Part shown: piece by piece, positions 22,992 through 35,626 of the stretch
Numbering within the stretch: position 1 is the stretch's first letter
Layout: each line of letters starts with the position of its first letter
DNA from: Lentinus brumalis
Lineage: Eukaryota > Basidiomycota > Agaricomycetes > Polyporales > Polyporaceae
DNA: 64,000 nucleotides
NCBI GenBank assembly: GCA_001792895.1
Contig: MARA01000002.1
Location: 1,550,001-1,614,000, forward strand
Direction: 5' to 3'
The notes under the pieces: model-generated
The model's input: the letters and a program-made list of their open reading frames with translations, nothing else
What the model was told of the DNA's origin: nothing
Database searches by the model: none
Program-made: the position numbers and the translations under genes

Positions 22992-23602
22992 CCGAAGTTC
23001 GTCAATGTAACCAACGTGTACGCGTATCACAACCTTGTATTCTACAGACTAGCATCGAAGCCTCCTAGACTTTCGATTGAAGGTGTGACGTGGCAGTGAT
23101 GGCACGTTCTTATGCTTGCTTGTGGGTCGGCAACTCCTTCCTCCTGCCTATGAACCTGCTCAACCATTGTCAACAGCACCGACACAGGATCTGCAGCATT
23201 ATCCCGAGTCGTTTTGCCTGTCACTGATGTGGCAGGGGATGTTCCGCTGATTAGGGGCCATGTCTCTCATACATTCGACCTAGCCGTTACGCCGGCACGC
23301 CCTGCAGTTTGGGCGGGAAGCATTGATGCAGATGGTCTAGTGAATAAGTTTCTGCGTTGTGCGAATGGGCCTCATCGGCATAGACGATCGAAGTTGGCGC
23401 GGCGAGCCTATCAAGGTCCATGTCGTGAGTATATATGTCTCCCTGGGTTCCGGAGGTTCTTCCCTCGAAGACTTCGCAAGCCGGATGCGAAGGAGGTTCC
23501 GCGATCTGCGATGAGATTATGGCTACACTACAAATAATGATACTGTACAACCAATGCCAGGTGAATGAACGCCAGAAGCAAGACAGCAGGAGGTATGCCG
23601 CT
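22992..23602. other. Convergent intergenic region
   Basis: It lies between the aminopeptidase (plus) and IMP4 (minus) stop codons. Short overlapping frames only; no motif, repeat or RNA structure stands out. Confidence 0.5.
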
Positions 23603-24887
23603 TCATCGTCTCGCACGCTTCTTCGGGTTCTCGTCTGCTGCATCGTCTTTGGCCGCCGCAGCGGATGGCCGTGGGGCGGGACCGCTGAGCAAGCTGCGCT
23701 TCTTCGCCGTTCGGGAGTAGTGCGCGAGCACCCACTCGCGCTCGGCTTCGGTTTGCTCGATGGTTCCTTGCCGGATCTCGTACGCTGGGACAGGCATGGG
23801 TCAGAACAACTCGAGGGGCGGTGTGTGCTGACCGCTCACGTTTCATCTCAAACCGCGGACCGACTTCGGCCAGCTGTATCTGCTTCGGGGGTATCTTCAT
23901 GAACACATGATGTCTATGGACACGTTAGTTCCGATGGTCGAGCTATGATGCATTCAGTAGACATACCTGAACGAGATGAAGTCGTCTTCGTTCGAGAAGG
24001 TCATCACTCGCTTGCTATCCTCCTTCGGTACCGGAAACAGGTACTTGAGTATATCTCGCATCCGCTCTCCGAGCTTCGACGAGAAATTCTCGAAGATGAG
24101 GTGGGGGTACTGCTCCGAGACCGTCGAGGACTTGTACTGCGCGATGTCATGTCGCAGCTGGACGTTGTGCAGTGTGAAGTATGCGGTCGGACCATGCGGG
24201 AAGTGGGAGACAATCATTGCGTCTGTGCAGCGGGGAGATTGGAGATGAACGGAGAACGCATGCAGGATAGGTACGCACCTGGGACACCACGGTGTTCGTG
24301 CAGAATGATCAAGTCCGTGACATCGTTCGCTCGACATGCCTCTGCCAGCTCCTTCACTACATAGTTTCCTCGGTTGATACGATGCGAGTTGGGGAACACT
24401 AGGCGCATCTCCTGCAGGATCGCGTAGAATGTCAGTGGGAATGATAACGACAACAAGTAGACCGAAGTACCTTCGCGAACTGCAGGAGCTTCGAGCTTGG
24501 GTCTCGGGAAGTCGTAACGACAATTTTTGGGTCCATGATTCCAGCGCGTGAGTACTCATTGTCAATATGTGTTGAAGGCTCTGCAGGAAGTAGACTTGAG
24601 GAGACTGGGGCACTTAGAACAGAAGAGAAACGCACCTGCTTGTGCCTCGTCAAAGGCAAGGTCGCGGCCCAGCGTACTCGCGTCTTTCCTCAGTTCCGTA
24701 GGGAGTGCCTTTCCACTCGCAAGCGCATCCTTGATTTGTTGTTTCCGAGCGTATGTTTGTCGCTCCTGTGCCTCGAGTGACTTTGCATAGATGTACTGGC
24801 GGCGTTCGCGTGCTTGCCGGCGAATCTGAGGTGCATGCACACGTCAGTGCGTGCTCCTAGCACACTAACATGGTTTGACCTCACCAT
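23603..24887 (-). CDS. IMP4: IMP4, Brix-domain protein of the U3 snoRNP
   Basis: Exon 1 appears to be only the start codon (24885-24887), directly followed by GTGAGG; the intron ends at 24826 and exon 2 opens with [20 protein letters not shown]. Brix-domain blocks follow: [87 protein letters not shown], and EVGPRFEMK near the end. The basic tail ends KKRARR. Imp4 pairs with Imp3 and Mpp10 to promote U3 snoRNA/pre-rRNA pairing in the nucleolus. It shares the SSU processome theme with the nearby WDR3 gene, although the aminopeptidase lies between them. Confidence 0.92.
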
Positions 24888-25085
24888 GGTTAAGGATGTC
24901 TCTTGAAGCGGAGAAGGGAGGAAGCGTACTATTGAGACCTCTTGAGATGTGCAGCAGCCACCGGACACTCGAGCGCTTAGCAAAAATTCGATCGAACCGG
25001 ACGAGATAAGATAAGATCCAGACATGGTTAAACTGAGAAGAACGGTGAACCAGACTCCAAATTCCAGCGGACATGCATGATCTAT

Positions 25086-27346
<2,261 letters not shown>

Positions 27347-27623
27347 TGGAGTTACGGAATGTCGTTGAGCCTGCCAGGCGAATGTACGGTGTTCAGAACA
27401 TGCGCTCAACAGGATGGCGGAGGTGGAGGAAGGTCAGAAAGCTTAAGCCTTGGGGCGCGCGCGAAGACGTGCCAGCATCGCGGTTCACATGACGTACAGC
27501 CTGCAACGCGACGCCTGGCAGCGCGCGTCGCGTTCTCTCCCCGACCACCACTCTCCAAAGTACCTGCCTCGAGCTCCCGGTTTACCCCGACTTTACGGAT
27601 ACGGTTTCGGACCTTCGTTGATA

Positions 27624-28034
27624 TGAGCGGACAAGCGGCTCCAGGACAGCTCGTCGCGCAACCGGCTGAGCAACAGGGGTGAGCACATACCGTTCCTTCG
27701 AGCGCAAACTCCCTCCTGACCTTCGGGGACCATCGCAGGGGAGTTCTCGTGAAGCTCATTATATTCGCGCTTGCACTTGGGGGTGTCCCCATCTCAGCGT
27801 ACTTCTTGTCTCGGGACTACTTGTGGGAAGGTGCGTCTACGCTCGCACAGACAACGCACCCGCCGCTAATCCTCGCTCGTTCCTTGAGGCAACGCAAACT
27901 TCGCCGCCATCACGGCCATTGTCTCTGCCAACCTTGTCCTGGTTGCATATATCGTCGAGTCCATCAGAGAAGAGTCGCGCACCCGCGCACAAGAAAAGCA
28001 GCAACAGCCTGCGGAGTCGAAGAAGGACCGGTAG
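27624..28034 (+). CDS. VMA21: VMA21, V-ATPase assembly factor
   Basis: Three exons (27624-27678, 27738-27830, 27889-28034) encode a small protein of about 97 residues with two membrane segments: VLVKLIIFALALGGVPISAY and FAAITAIVSANLVLVAYIV. Between them lies SRDYLWEGN, matching the Vma21 hairpin. The C-terminus EEKQQQ-type acidic/Gln tail ends in ESKKDR, a dilysine-like ER-retrieval context. Vma21 escorts assembly of the Vo sector in the ER. Both splice junctions restore frame exactly. Confidence 0.92.
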
Positions 28035-28121
28035 CCCGTCAGTCCATTTGCTTTATTCTATCCTTGTGCTTCGCCCCGTGGTACATACCCATGCTATCCA
28101 TCATGCGCTTCTAGTCGTGCG

Positions 28122-28744
28122 TCAGAGCATCAGCTGGTAATACGAGACGTCCAGCCACATGCCGAATTTCCTCCCGACTTCCGTCAAGGTTCCCCTCAGC
28201 TCGAACCCGTGCTCGGCCCAGAACCTTGTTCTGCGCGAGTTGTCTGTGGTTACTCCCGCTGTTTCGCTGTCAGCCTCCTGTGGAAGCGTGTTCAAGCAGA
28301 TGCACCCTCACCTATGATCGTATGGAACCGGTCGCCCTGCTTCCTCGTTTCCTGGAGTGTGTGCTCTAGCAGTTTCGCACCAACGCCGCAAGCACGGAAG
28401 TCTTTGTGCACGTATAGCGACAGCTCGGCGGTCCTGTATGGCCAGTTGAGGTTCCCTGTCCAGATCTCGTGGCGTATCGCTCACCCATCGTACGCCGGCC
28501 GCATGTTGTAATGCCCGAGGTTGCACCAAGCGACCATTCGCTTGACTTGAGTGATTGGGTCCTCAACTTCTGCTACGAGACACGGGTACTTCTCGCTCCG
28601 CATGCTCTTCAACCATTGGGCGCGGTCTGCGATCGTCTGAGGCTCTGTATGGAACGTCGCCGTCCCGTGGAGGATCTCATCGTTGTATATCTCAACGATG
28701 GCAGCAAGGTCGGCTTCAGTTGCGTCTCGGAAAGTGGGTGTCAT
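28122..28744 (-). pseudogene. GNAT acetyltransferase (phosphinothricin acetyltransferase-like) with in-frame TGA
   Basis: The start MTPTFRDATEADLAAIVEIY and KSMRSEKYPCLVAEVEDP are typical of the PAT-like GNAT family. The frame is interrupted by TGA at 28481-28483 after NMRPAYDG. The same frame then resumes as EIWTGNLNWPYRTAELSLYV, followed by FRACGVGAKLLEHTLQE (acetyl-CoA pyrophosphate loop, here ACGVGA), one normal intron, and TTDNSRRTRFWAEHGFELRG, ending SYYQLML. No intron can remove the stop: the only GT-AG pair nearby spans 29 nt and breaks the frame. Family members N-acetylate small amines such as methionine sulfoximine. It may be a recent nonsense allele, a sequencing error or a readthrough case. 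Confidence 0.72.
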
Positions 28745-29106
28745 GGCAGGGAGGTACAGGCGTAGCTGCAGTGGAATTATGTCAAATTACTGGAGATCGA
28801 GGTCGAGTCATCGCTTGCCCAGAACACAGAGCGCGGTACAGGGTATACACTCCCAAGCTGCGAGATAAACCTCTGTTAGATGTCCCATGGAATATTCACA
28901 ACAAGGATCTATGGATATCATTGTAGACAACTAGGGAATTACATGGGGTAGTACAGATGATTGTGAATGCTAGTGTGACAACTCTATGAGTGGTAAAGTA
29001 CGTCGTAGTACAGATGATAGCGATGAGCGGGTGCGAACGATGCGAAAGACAATAAGATAACTCCAAAGCGACACCTCGACCAGAGACGGAACGCGACGAG
29101 AACGAG
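28745..29106. other. Upstream of GNAT gene and 3' flank of the first R2 gene
   Basis: About 360 bp between the GNAT start and the stop of the next minus-strand gene. Only short frames without motifs; nothing further seen. Confidence 0.45.
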
Positions 29107-30499
29107 CCTAGAAGTCCTCCTCGAGCGAGAAGGTCTTGCCCGACTTGACCTCCGAGGAATGGCTCGTTGCAGACGTGTTGACACCGGCCTTGGAGTACTC
29201 CGATACGCGCTTCTCGAAGAAGTTCGTCTTGCCCTGGAGCGAGATCATGTCCATGAAGTCGAAGGGGTTCGTGACGCCGTAGTACTTCTCGTCACCGAGG
29301 GCAACGAGTAGACGGTCGGCGACGAACTCGATGTACTGGCACATGAGCTTGGAGTTCATGCCGATGAGCGCGCATGGAAGGGCATCTATATGCAAGTAAG
29401 CATCTGGTAGATACTATGTCCCAAGCAAATCACGTACCAGTGAGGAACTCCTGCTCAATGGTGACCGCCTCCGTGATGATCATGCGGATGGTGTCGAAGT
29501 GGGGGCGCCTCTTCAGGTGGCTGAAGAGCAAGCACGCAAAGTCCGTGTGCATACCCTCGTCACGAGAGATGAGCTCGTTGGAGAAGGTGAGACCGGCATG
29601 AGGCCACGCTTCTTCAGCCAGAAGATGGAGGCGAACGAGCCCGAGAAGAAGATACCCTCGACGGCGGCAAAGGCGACGAGACGCTCCGCAAAGGCAACCT
29701 CCTTGTCGCTGATCCAACGAAGAGCCCAGTCGGCCTTCTTCTTGATGCAAGGGATCGTGTCAATGGCATCGAAGAGGTATTCGCGCTGCTGAGGGTCCTT
29801 GATGTAGGTGTCGATGAGGAGGGAGTAGGTCTCGGAGTGAATGTTCTCCATCATGATTTGGAAACCGTAGAAGCAGCGTGCCTCCGCGGCCTGGACCTCG
29901 TTGGAGAAACGCTCGACGAGGTTCTCGTTGACGATACCATCGGACGCAGCGAAGAAGGCGAGGACGTGGGAGATGAAGTGACGCTCATCGTCGTTGAGGC
30001 GGTTGTTCCAGTCGTGGAGGTCCTTGGACAGATCCATCTCCTCCGCCGTCCAGAAGGAGGCCTCAGCCTTTTTGTACATCTGCCAGATTTCGTGGTATTG
30101 GATGGGGAAGAGGACGAAGCGACGCTTGGATTCCCTGAGAAGTGGCTCCATGTCTACGCGTCAACGCGCTAATTAGTACGCGTCGCGACGCGTCACGACG
30201 GCATGAGCACTCACGTTCAGGAAGATCAACCTCGCCAACCCAACGGCGTTCCATTACGGGCTTCTCGTCTTCAGACTCAGGCGACACAGAGCGGCGTGCA
30301 TCGTCAATCATGTCAACCTTGTTGTGTGAAGGCTTAGTAGGAGTGGTAAGAGACATGGCATGGAGGGCCGCGACAGCCTATGCAAGGTGGTTGAGGTCAG
30401 AGAGCAAGTAATGAGTCGCGACGCGTCGTGACGAACCTTCTTCGATGGCGTCGGGGCGGGAGATGGAACACGGGCAGGTGCGACGATGGCAGCAGACAT
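29107..30499 (-). CDS. RNR2: Ribonucleotide reductase small subunit (R2), copy A
   Basis: Five exons. The start [20 protein letters not shown] is followed by [18 protein letters not shown], then the R2 core. Di-iron and radical residues are present: Asp in [12 protein letters not shown], Glu-x-x-His and radical Tyr in ENIHSETY, Glu in [11 protein letters not shown], and Glu-x-x-His in [10 protein letters not shown]. The C-terminus ends in FSLEEDF, the peptide that docks on the large subunit. It therefore looks catalytically competent and makes the stable tyrosyl radical for dNTP synthesis. Introns 1 (30378-30436) and 2 (30154-30214) carry ACGCGT elements. A TATA box lies at 30611-30618. It is head-to-head with copy B. 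Confidence 0.96.
30154..30214 (-). promoter_or_regulatory. Intron 2 of R2 copy A containing three ACGCGT (MCB-like) sites
   Basis: Within this 61-nt intron ACGCGT occurs at 30156-30161, 30178-30183 and 30188-30193, with TACTAAT as branch-point sequence. ACGCGT is the MluI cell-cycle box bound by MBF/DSC1-type factors that drive G1/S genes including RNR in yeasts. Location inside an intron is unusual; function is inferred. Confidence 0.6.
30421..30426 (-). promoter_or_regulatory. ACGCGT site in intron 1 of R2 copy A
   Basis: It is embedded in TCGCGACGCGTCGTGACG (30416-30433), nearly identical to TCGCGACGCGTCACGACG in intron 2 (30183-30200). MCB-like by consensus; regulatory role inferred. Confidence 0.5.
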
Positions 30500-30979
30500 G
30501 GTACAAGTGTGTGAAGGACGTGTCAAAAGATGTGTAGGTTGGCTGGAGAATTGTGCACGTCGTCGCGGTGCTCGGAGTGTGGTGGAGGAACGAACGAGAC
30601 AAGCGGAGGGCTTTTATATCGCAGGATGTTCAACAAACGGCGCGTCCGCGTTGTTTGGCCGTGTTGTCGCGTCTAGTCCCGTGCTCATATATAAAGGCGC
30701 GTCGACGCGAGCCCGTGGGAAAGCCCCGCGTTCCACCCTCCCAGTCAGGCGCCCGCATTGTCAGCGAGTCCCGGAAACTCCCGCGTTTGCCCGCCACGTG
30801 ACTTTGCCCACGCGTGACATAACGCGATACCTCCGCCGCGCGCTAATGCGTTTTTGTCTCGTCTGGGTCTCGTCACCGCCAACTTGAGACTCGTGCTTTG
30901 CTAACTTATCTTCAGGCTGCCATCGAGTGTTGCTGCCGACCTAATTCAAAACTTGCTCTGTGCCATCATACTACCTGTT
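30500..30979. promoter_or_regulatory. Shared divergent promoter of the two R2 genes
   Basis: A 480-bp head-to-head intergenic region. A TATA box for copy A reads TATAAAAG on the minus strand (30611-30618, about 112 bp from its ATG). TATATAAAG on the plus strand lies at 30688-30696. One further ACGCGT is at 30810-30815 and the region is rich in CGCG and GCGTC motifs. A CACGTG E-box-like site lies near 30795-30800. Confidence 0.65.
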
Positions 30980-32422
30980 ATGCCGGTTCAAGAGTTCGCG
31001 CCAGACGACTATGCGCGCACAGTCTCTGTTTCCCCGAGTAAGCGTGCAAGAAGTCCCATCGCCAAGCGACGTCTGTCGAAATCTTGTTCTTGCACGAGCG
31101 AGACGGAGGACCTGGGTGACTCAAGTCCACTAGAGGAGGAACTGGATTTACATGAGCGGTTCGTCGGCCTGGTCGACCTGCCCGAAGGTGCGTTACTCCG
31201 CCCGTTTACAAGGACTCAAGTCCTTAGTGTATCCTTCAGACCAAGAGCCCCTTCTCACGGAAACGACAAGACGTTTCGTTCTGTTCCCCATACAGTATAA
31301 TGAGGTATGCGGTATCTCACCTTCTCGCTCTGTCGTTGAGGCTGCGCTCACGCTGCTCGGCAAGATATGGCAGATGTACAAGCGAGCCCAAGCCTCGTTT
31401 TGGACAGTGGAGGAGATTGACCTCTCGCACGACCTCTGGGACTGGAACGGGAGACTCACCCCAAACGAGCGGCATTTCCTGTCCTATGTCCTCGCCTTCT
31501 TCGCCGCCTCAGACGGTATCGTGAACGAGAACCTTGTCGAGCGGTTCTCGAATGAAGTCCAGGCCGCGGAGGCCCGCTGCTTCTACGGCTTTCAGATAAT
31601 GATCGAAAACGTGCACTCTGAGACCTATTCCCTCCTCATTGACACCTACATCAAGGATCCCGCCGAGCGTACCTTCCTCTTCGACGCCATCGAGACCATC
31701 CCATGCATCAAGAAGAAGGCAGACTGGGCACTCCGCTGGATATCTGACGAGCGCTCAGTGTTCGCTGAGCGGCTCGTTGCCTTCGCCGCCGTCGAGGGTA
31801 TCTTCTTCTCTGGTTCATTCGCCTCCATCTTCTGGATCAAGAAGCGCGGGCTAATGCCCGGCCTCACATTTTCGAACGAGCTCATCAGCCGCGACGAGGG
31901 GATGCACACTGACTTCGCCTGTCTTCTCTTCCATCATCTCCGTCGCCGAGCGCATCCGAAGAGGGTGGAGAAGATCATCGCCGAGGCCGTTGAGATCGAG
32001 AAGGAGTTCTTGACGGGTTCGTCCGCCCCGCCGCTCTTCTTTCCGCTGGTTGCTCATCGATGCCATGCATTCGCAGAGGCTCTACCGGTATCGCTCATAG
32101 GCATGAACGCCCAGTTGATGTGTCAATACATCGAGTTCGTGGCCGACCGACTGCTGGTCGCGCTTGGAAATGACAAGCACTACAACGCGACGAACCCGTT
32201 CGACTTCATGGACATGATATCGCTGCAAGGCAAGACGAACTTCTTCGAGAAGCGCGTGTCCGAGTATGCTATGGCGGGCTTCCAGGGTGGCCTGTCTCGC
32301 GAGGGCGGTGATTCACCAGCCCCTCCTGCTGAACGCGTCTTGTGAGTCATCTATTCATCCCTGCTGCTATTTTCTGGGACTGACGGCGTTATCACCAGCA
32401 CATTGGACGAAGACTTCTGAGC
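30980..32422 (+). CDS. Ribonucleotide reductase small subunit (R2), copy B
   Basis: The start [20 protein letters not shown] is followed by a Ser/Arg/Glu-rich N-terminus unlike copy A, then the R2 core after the first intron ([20 protein letters not shown]). Iron-site and radical residues are all kept: [31 protein letters not shown] and [10 protein letters not shown]. Four introns are inferred; the last joins ERVF|TLDEDF at 32422, again the R1-docking tail. It is not an Rnr4-like subunit, since the ligand residues are intact. Core identity to copy A is high while the N-termini diverge, which suggests an old duplication with different regulation, for example stress or phase-specific expression (inferred). 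Confidence 0.95.
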
Positions 32423-32678
32423 CCTCTTGCCCTGTTTACGTTTGTCCTATAACGCATGTATCATTATACGACATCCTCCCCACTCAGCTGTATCCATACA
32501 TTCCCCTAGTATAGATCTTGGTACATACGACATACGACATGGCTTTGCTGCTTTGCTAATAGGACCCCCACTCTTGTCGACGAGATACAGGCGCCCTTCC
32601 CCTGTGGGTGCTCCTGCGAAGCATTGATAGACCGCCCTATGTGATGATCAACACGACCAACACAGGTCAACAACGCAC

Positions 32679-33292
32679 TCACGAAGAGCGCAATGGAGGA
32701 GAAAAATTGGTGGTTGTCGACAGACCAAGGAGCCTCCGATTCAAGTAATCGCGAGCTACGCGGACGAGGTTCTTCGAGGAACGCTCGACGACGTCCCTCG
32801 CGAGCTGCGGATTACTCTGAAGGAGAGACAACGTGATGTCTCCGCATGTCGCTCCCCTCGTACGCCTCACCCTCCTGTACATTGCCAGAAAGAGGACCCG
32901 AGGTACACCAGCCGCGATCCCAAGAGGACGCGAAAGAGAGCAGCGCGCAGACACAGTTGGCCACCCATCCCTGCAGAGGTTCCAAAGCTCACACCCGGAA
33001 GTCCCTCATGTCTTCAGGACCATGCACCGCCAGCGCGAACACTGCCTAGGACAGGGCGCAAACCATGCAGGACCCGGATGCTTGCTCGATTACTGAGCGT
33101 CTGGAAGGCCTTGGGCCAGTAGCCCGCTGGGACCGTGTAGAGTACAACGCGCGGGGCAATCCACACGAGATACCCTGCATAGAGAGCCAGGGTTCGGAAG
33201 CTGAGCTCTCGAAGATGGATGTGCGAAGACACCCTGTACTGAGAGAGCATCGCAGCCCTCGGTCTGTCTGTAGCCATGGCCGCGGCCCACAA
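32679..33292 (-). CDS. Small hypothetical protein with hydrophobic N-terminal half
   Basis: Two frames join across a putative intron (weak GTCCTG donor near 33017, acceptor CTCTGCAG near 32974) to a protein of about 185 residues. It contains a hydrophobic stretch (LALYAGYLVWIAPRVVLYTV), and the C-terminus ends TTTNFSPPLRSS. A TATATATA element at 33385-33392 lies about 100 bp upstream of the start, which supports transcription. An alternative start is at 33277. I do not recognise the family. The C-terminal third is duplicated in degenerate form at 33797-33950. Confidence 0.4.
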
Positions 33293-33384
33293 CTTGCGAA
33301 AAGATCATCTGAAGGCGAGCGACAGACCAGAGCTTAGACGCAAGAAGCCGGGGCGGGAGACATCTCGGAGGCCTATCGCGAGGG

Positions 33385-33392
33385 TATATATA
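33385..33392 (-). promoter_or_regulatory. TATA box for the small hypothetical gene
   Basis: TATATATA, placed about 95-115 bp upstream of the candidate start codons at 33277/33292 on the minus strand. Confidence 0.4.
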
Positions 33393-33796
33393 CGGCTGGG
33401 CGACCCTGAGAAACTTCTTTCACCCTTGCTTCGCTGTCCCGGCCACCACGGTACGGCGCACGGCGGTTTGCAGCGAGCACCACTCGATACGGCCCGTCCT
33501 GCAGGTTGGCTGTGGGCATTGCTTGTACAAGGGACGCCTGGAGCTGCAGCCGGTGATCGGCAACGGACAGTTCCCGTTCTTGGGGTCTTTTCGAGCGTCT
33601 ATGATTTAACCATCCTTCGTCGCCAAGTTGGACGAACTCGTACTATTGAATCAAACGTCGAGTCAATCGCAAATGTGAGGTGAGATATCCAGGGTCTCGC
33701 ATTGCGAAGCATAACATAGATGCATTGATCCAGTCAAAGTACCGCAGGAAGACTAATAGCGGGGCGAAACCTTCTACACACAGTCATGCTACAATT

Positions 33797-33950
33797 GCAT
33801 GCAACGCTCACGAAGAGCGTAGAGGAGGAAAAAATTTCGATGGTAGCAGACAGACCGAGAGTAGTCTGAATTGAGTTTCGCGGGCAGTACTCAGTCGAGC
33901 TTGTCGACTACCTCCCGCGAGCCGCGAATTGCACTGAAGGACGTCGCATC
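33797..33950 (-). pseudogene. Decayed partial copy of the small hypothetical gene
   Basis: On the minus strand this segment aligns with 32670-32830: a shared CCTTCAGnGnAATnCGC, then CTCGCG, GTCTGTC and a shared end in which both frames read PPLRSS before TGA. The body between is diverged by substitutions and short indels. Similarity fades upstream of about 34000. Same orientation as the intact copy, so a tandem duplication followed by decay is likely. Confidence 0.5.
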
Positions 33951-34707
33951 GCAGGGCTACTACCTCCAGCCTCCTCTCGTGCGCCGTCCCGCCAAGGCAC
34001 AAAGCCCGCGGGCACCATAGAGGAAACAAAGTGTCCTCCCGGCACAATCGACGCAGAGAAGGAGGGGATGGTCCAGCCCGACACGGCCGCCCGGGCCCCC
34101 GACGCATTCCAAAGCCGCAAAGTCTTGGCAGCTGTGACGGCGTCCACAGCTGCCCTCGCCCAGCGGACGCGCCGTCTGGGGTCATCAAGGTGCCAGACCA
34201 GACAAACAGACGTCTGAGAGACGTCTGCCAGCATACAGCATCTGGCACATACCCGCGGCTACATGGCTGGTTGCGTCTGGCGGGTGACTGCACGTCGCAG
34301 GTTACACCGGGGTCCCTCTGGGACGGATACGGGGGAACGCCAGACAAACGAACGCCAACGTGAAACGAACGAGAGCGACGCACCCCGGGGACTGGTATAC
34401 TCAGACCTTGGCCCGCTCACGAGCATGGACGCGCGGGGCGCCCTGTGCGGTGTGAGCCTCGCGGCCTTCGACCTGTCTGGGCACTGGAGGCCACGAACAG
34501 TATCCCAAAGGATTCTGTGCGACGGCGCATCCAGCATGAAGAAAAAGAGGAGAAACGTCCGAGCCTCTACATGCTCGGCAACAGCCGTTCGAGCTGCGGG
34601 CCGTACCGCCGACGCGTCTCTCACCAGAGCCTCTTGCCTTCCACGCTCATTAATTGCAGCCAGCTTCCGATCTCTGGAACTCCTCCGCCGGGTGCTTCGC
34701 CGTCTGA
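33951..34707. other. Region between the decayed copy and IMP2
   Basis: Long overlapping frames exist on both strands (for example 34259-34855 minus and 34263-34766 plus), but they are mutually antisense, GC-driven and motif-free. A palindromic AGACGTCT doublet occurs at 34209-34226. No gene is supported. Confidence 0.4.
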
Positions 34708-35626
34708 ATGCAAGCACTTCGTCTAGTACGCCTACCATGGACAAAACTCCGCCACTCCAGCCGTGACTTCCTCGCCAAACGGCCGACAATACACTGGCTG
34801 CTCTCCGCCCTCGTCTGGCTGCCTCTCGGGCTCTTCGTGACCGACTGCATCGCAAACGTCAAGTCCATCAGAGGCAGGAGCATGCAGGTGCGCACCTCGC
34901 CTAGTATTAGCGAGACCGGGAGCATGACGGACACGCCATGGTAGCTAGCCTACGCTTAACCCGGACGACTCGCAGTGGAGGGATGTCGTGCTCTTCAACA
35001 GGTTTGCTGTCCGGATCCTGCACAAGTACAACCGCGGTGACATTGTCGCGCTCAAGTGCGTTCCCTTTCCCGTTCTCCCATGCCAGCCTGCTGTCCTCGC
35101 GGGCGCAGCGTCACCTGCCGAGGCTGACTGGGCGGGCGCGACAGGTCACCGGTAGATTCCAAGCTCATCGTGAAGCGTATCATCGCGCTGGAGGGAGACG
35201 TCGTACGTCCCCTTCATAAATGTCCCTGTCATGTCACTCACCGGGTGCAGGTCAGGACACTTCCCCCATATCCAGATGCTGAAGTGCGCATACCGCCCGG
35301 GCACGCATGGGTGGAAGGTGCGTACGCTCACCTAGTTGTCAAGACGTCTGCTGAGTGATTCCCTCGCAACACAAGGTGACGAGCCCTTCCGCACAGAGGA
35401 CAGCAACCGCTTCGGTCCAATACCTCTCGGGCTCGTAGAGTCCAAGCTCTCCTACATCATCTGGCCGCTGAGCCGTATGGGTCCCCTTGGCCAGCCTGTC
35501 ATCGCCCGCCCCGACGCCACACGCGGCAGTCCGGACTGGCGCAAGAGTCAAGCAGACCTCGAGCGAGAGAAGTGGCGAAATTCGCGTGTTACGCTTGCGC
35601 CCGAGTCGTCTTCACCATCGTCATGA
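34708..35626 (+). CDS. IMP2: Mitochondrial inner membrane protease subunit 2 (IMP2)
   Basis: The N-terminus contains one membrane segment (IHWLLSALVWLPLGLFVTDC). Exon 1 ends at 34887 with SIRGRSMQ and splices to PTLNPDDSQWRDVVLFNRF from 34949, giving the signal-peptidase motif with catalytic Ser in GRSMQPTLNP. The catalytic Lys lies in SKLIVKRIIALEGD. Downstream, IPPGHAWVEGDEPF and DSNRFGPIPLGLVES complete the S26 family signature. The protein cleaves sorting sequences of intermembrane-space proteins. The C-terminal 40 residues after RPDATRG are an extension. Four to five introns are needed. Confidence 0.92.

Noticed and set aside
34259..34855. Long minus-strand frame upstream of and overlapping IMP2
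   Set aside because: Overlaps IMP2 exon 1 antisense; no motif; a plus-strand frame of similar length occupies the same DNA, indicating compositional openness.
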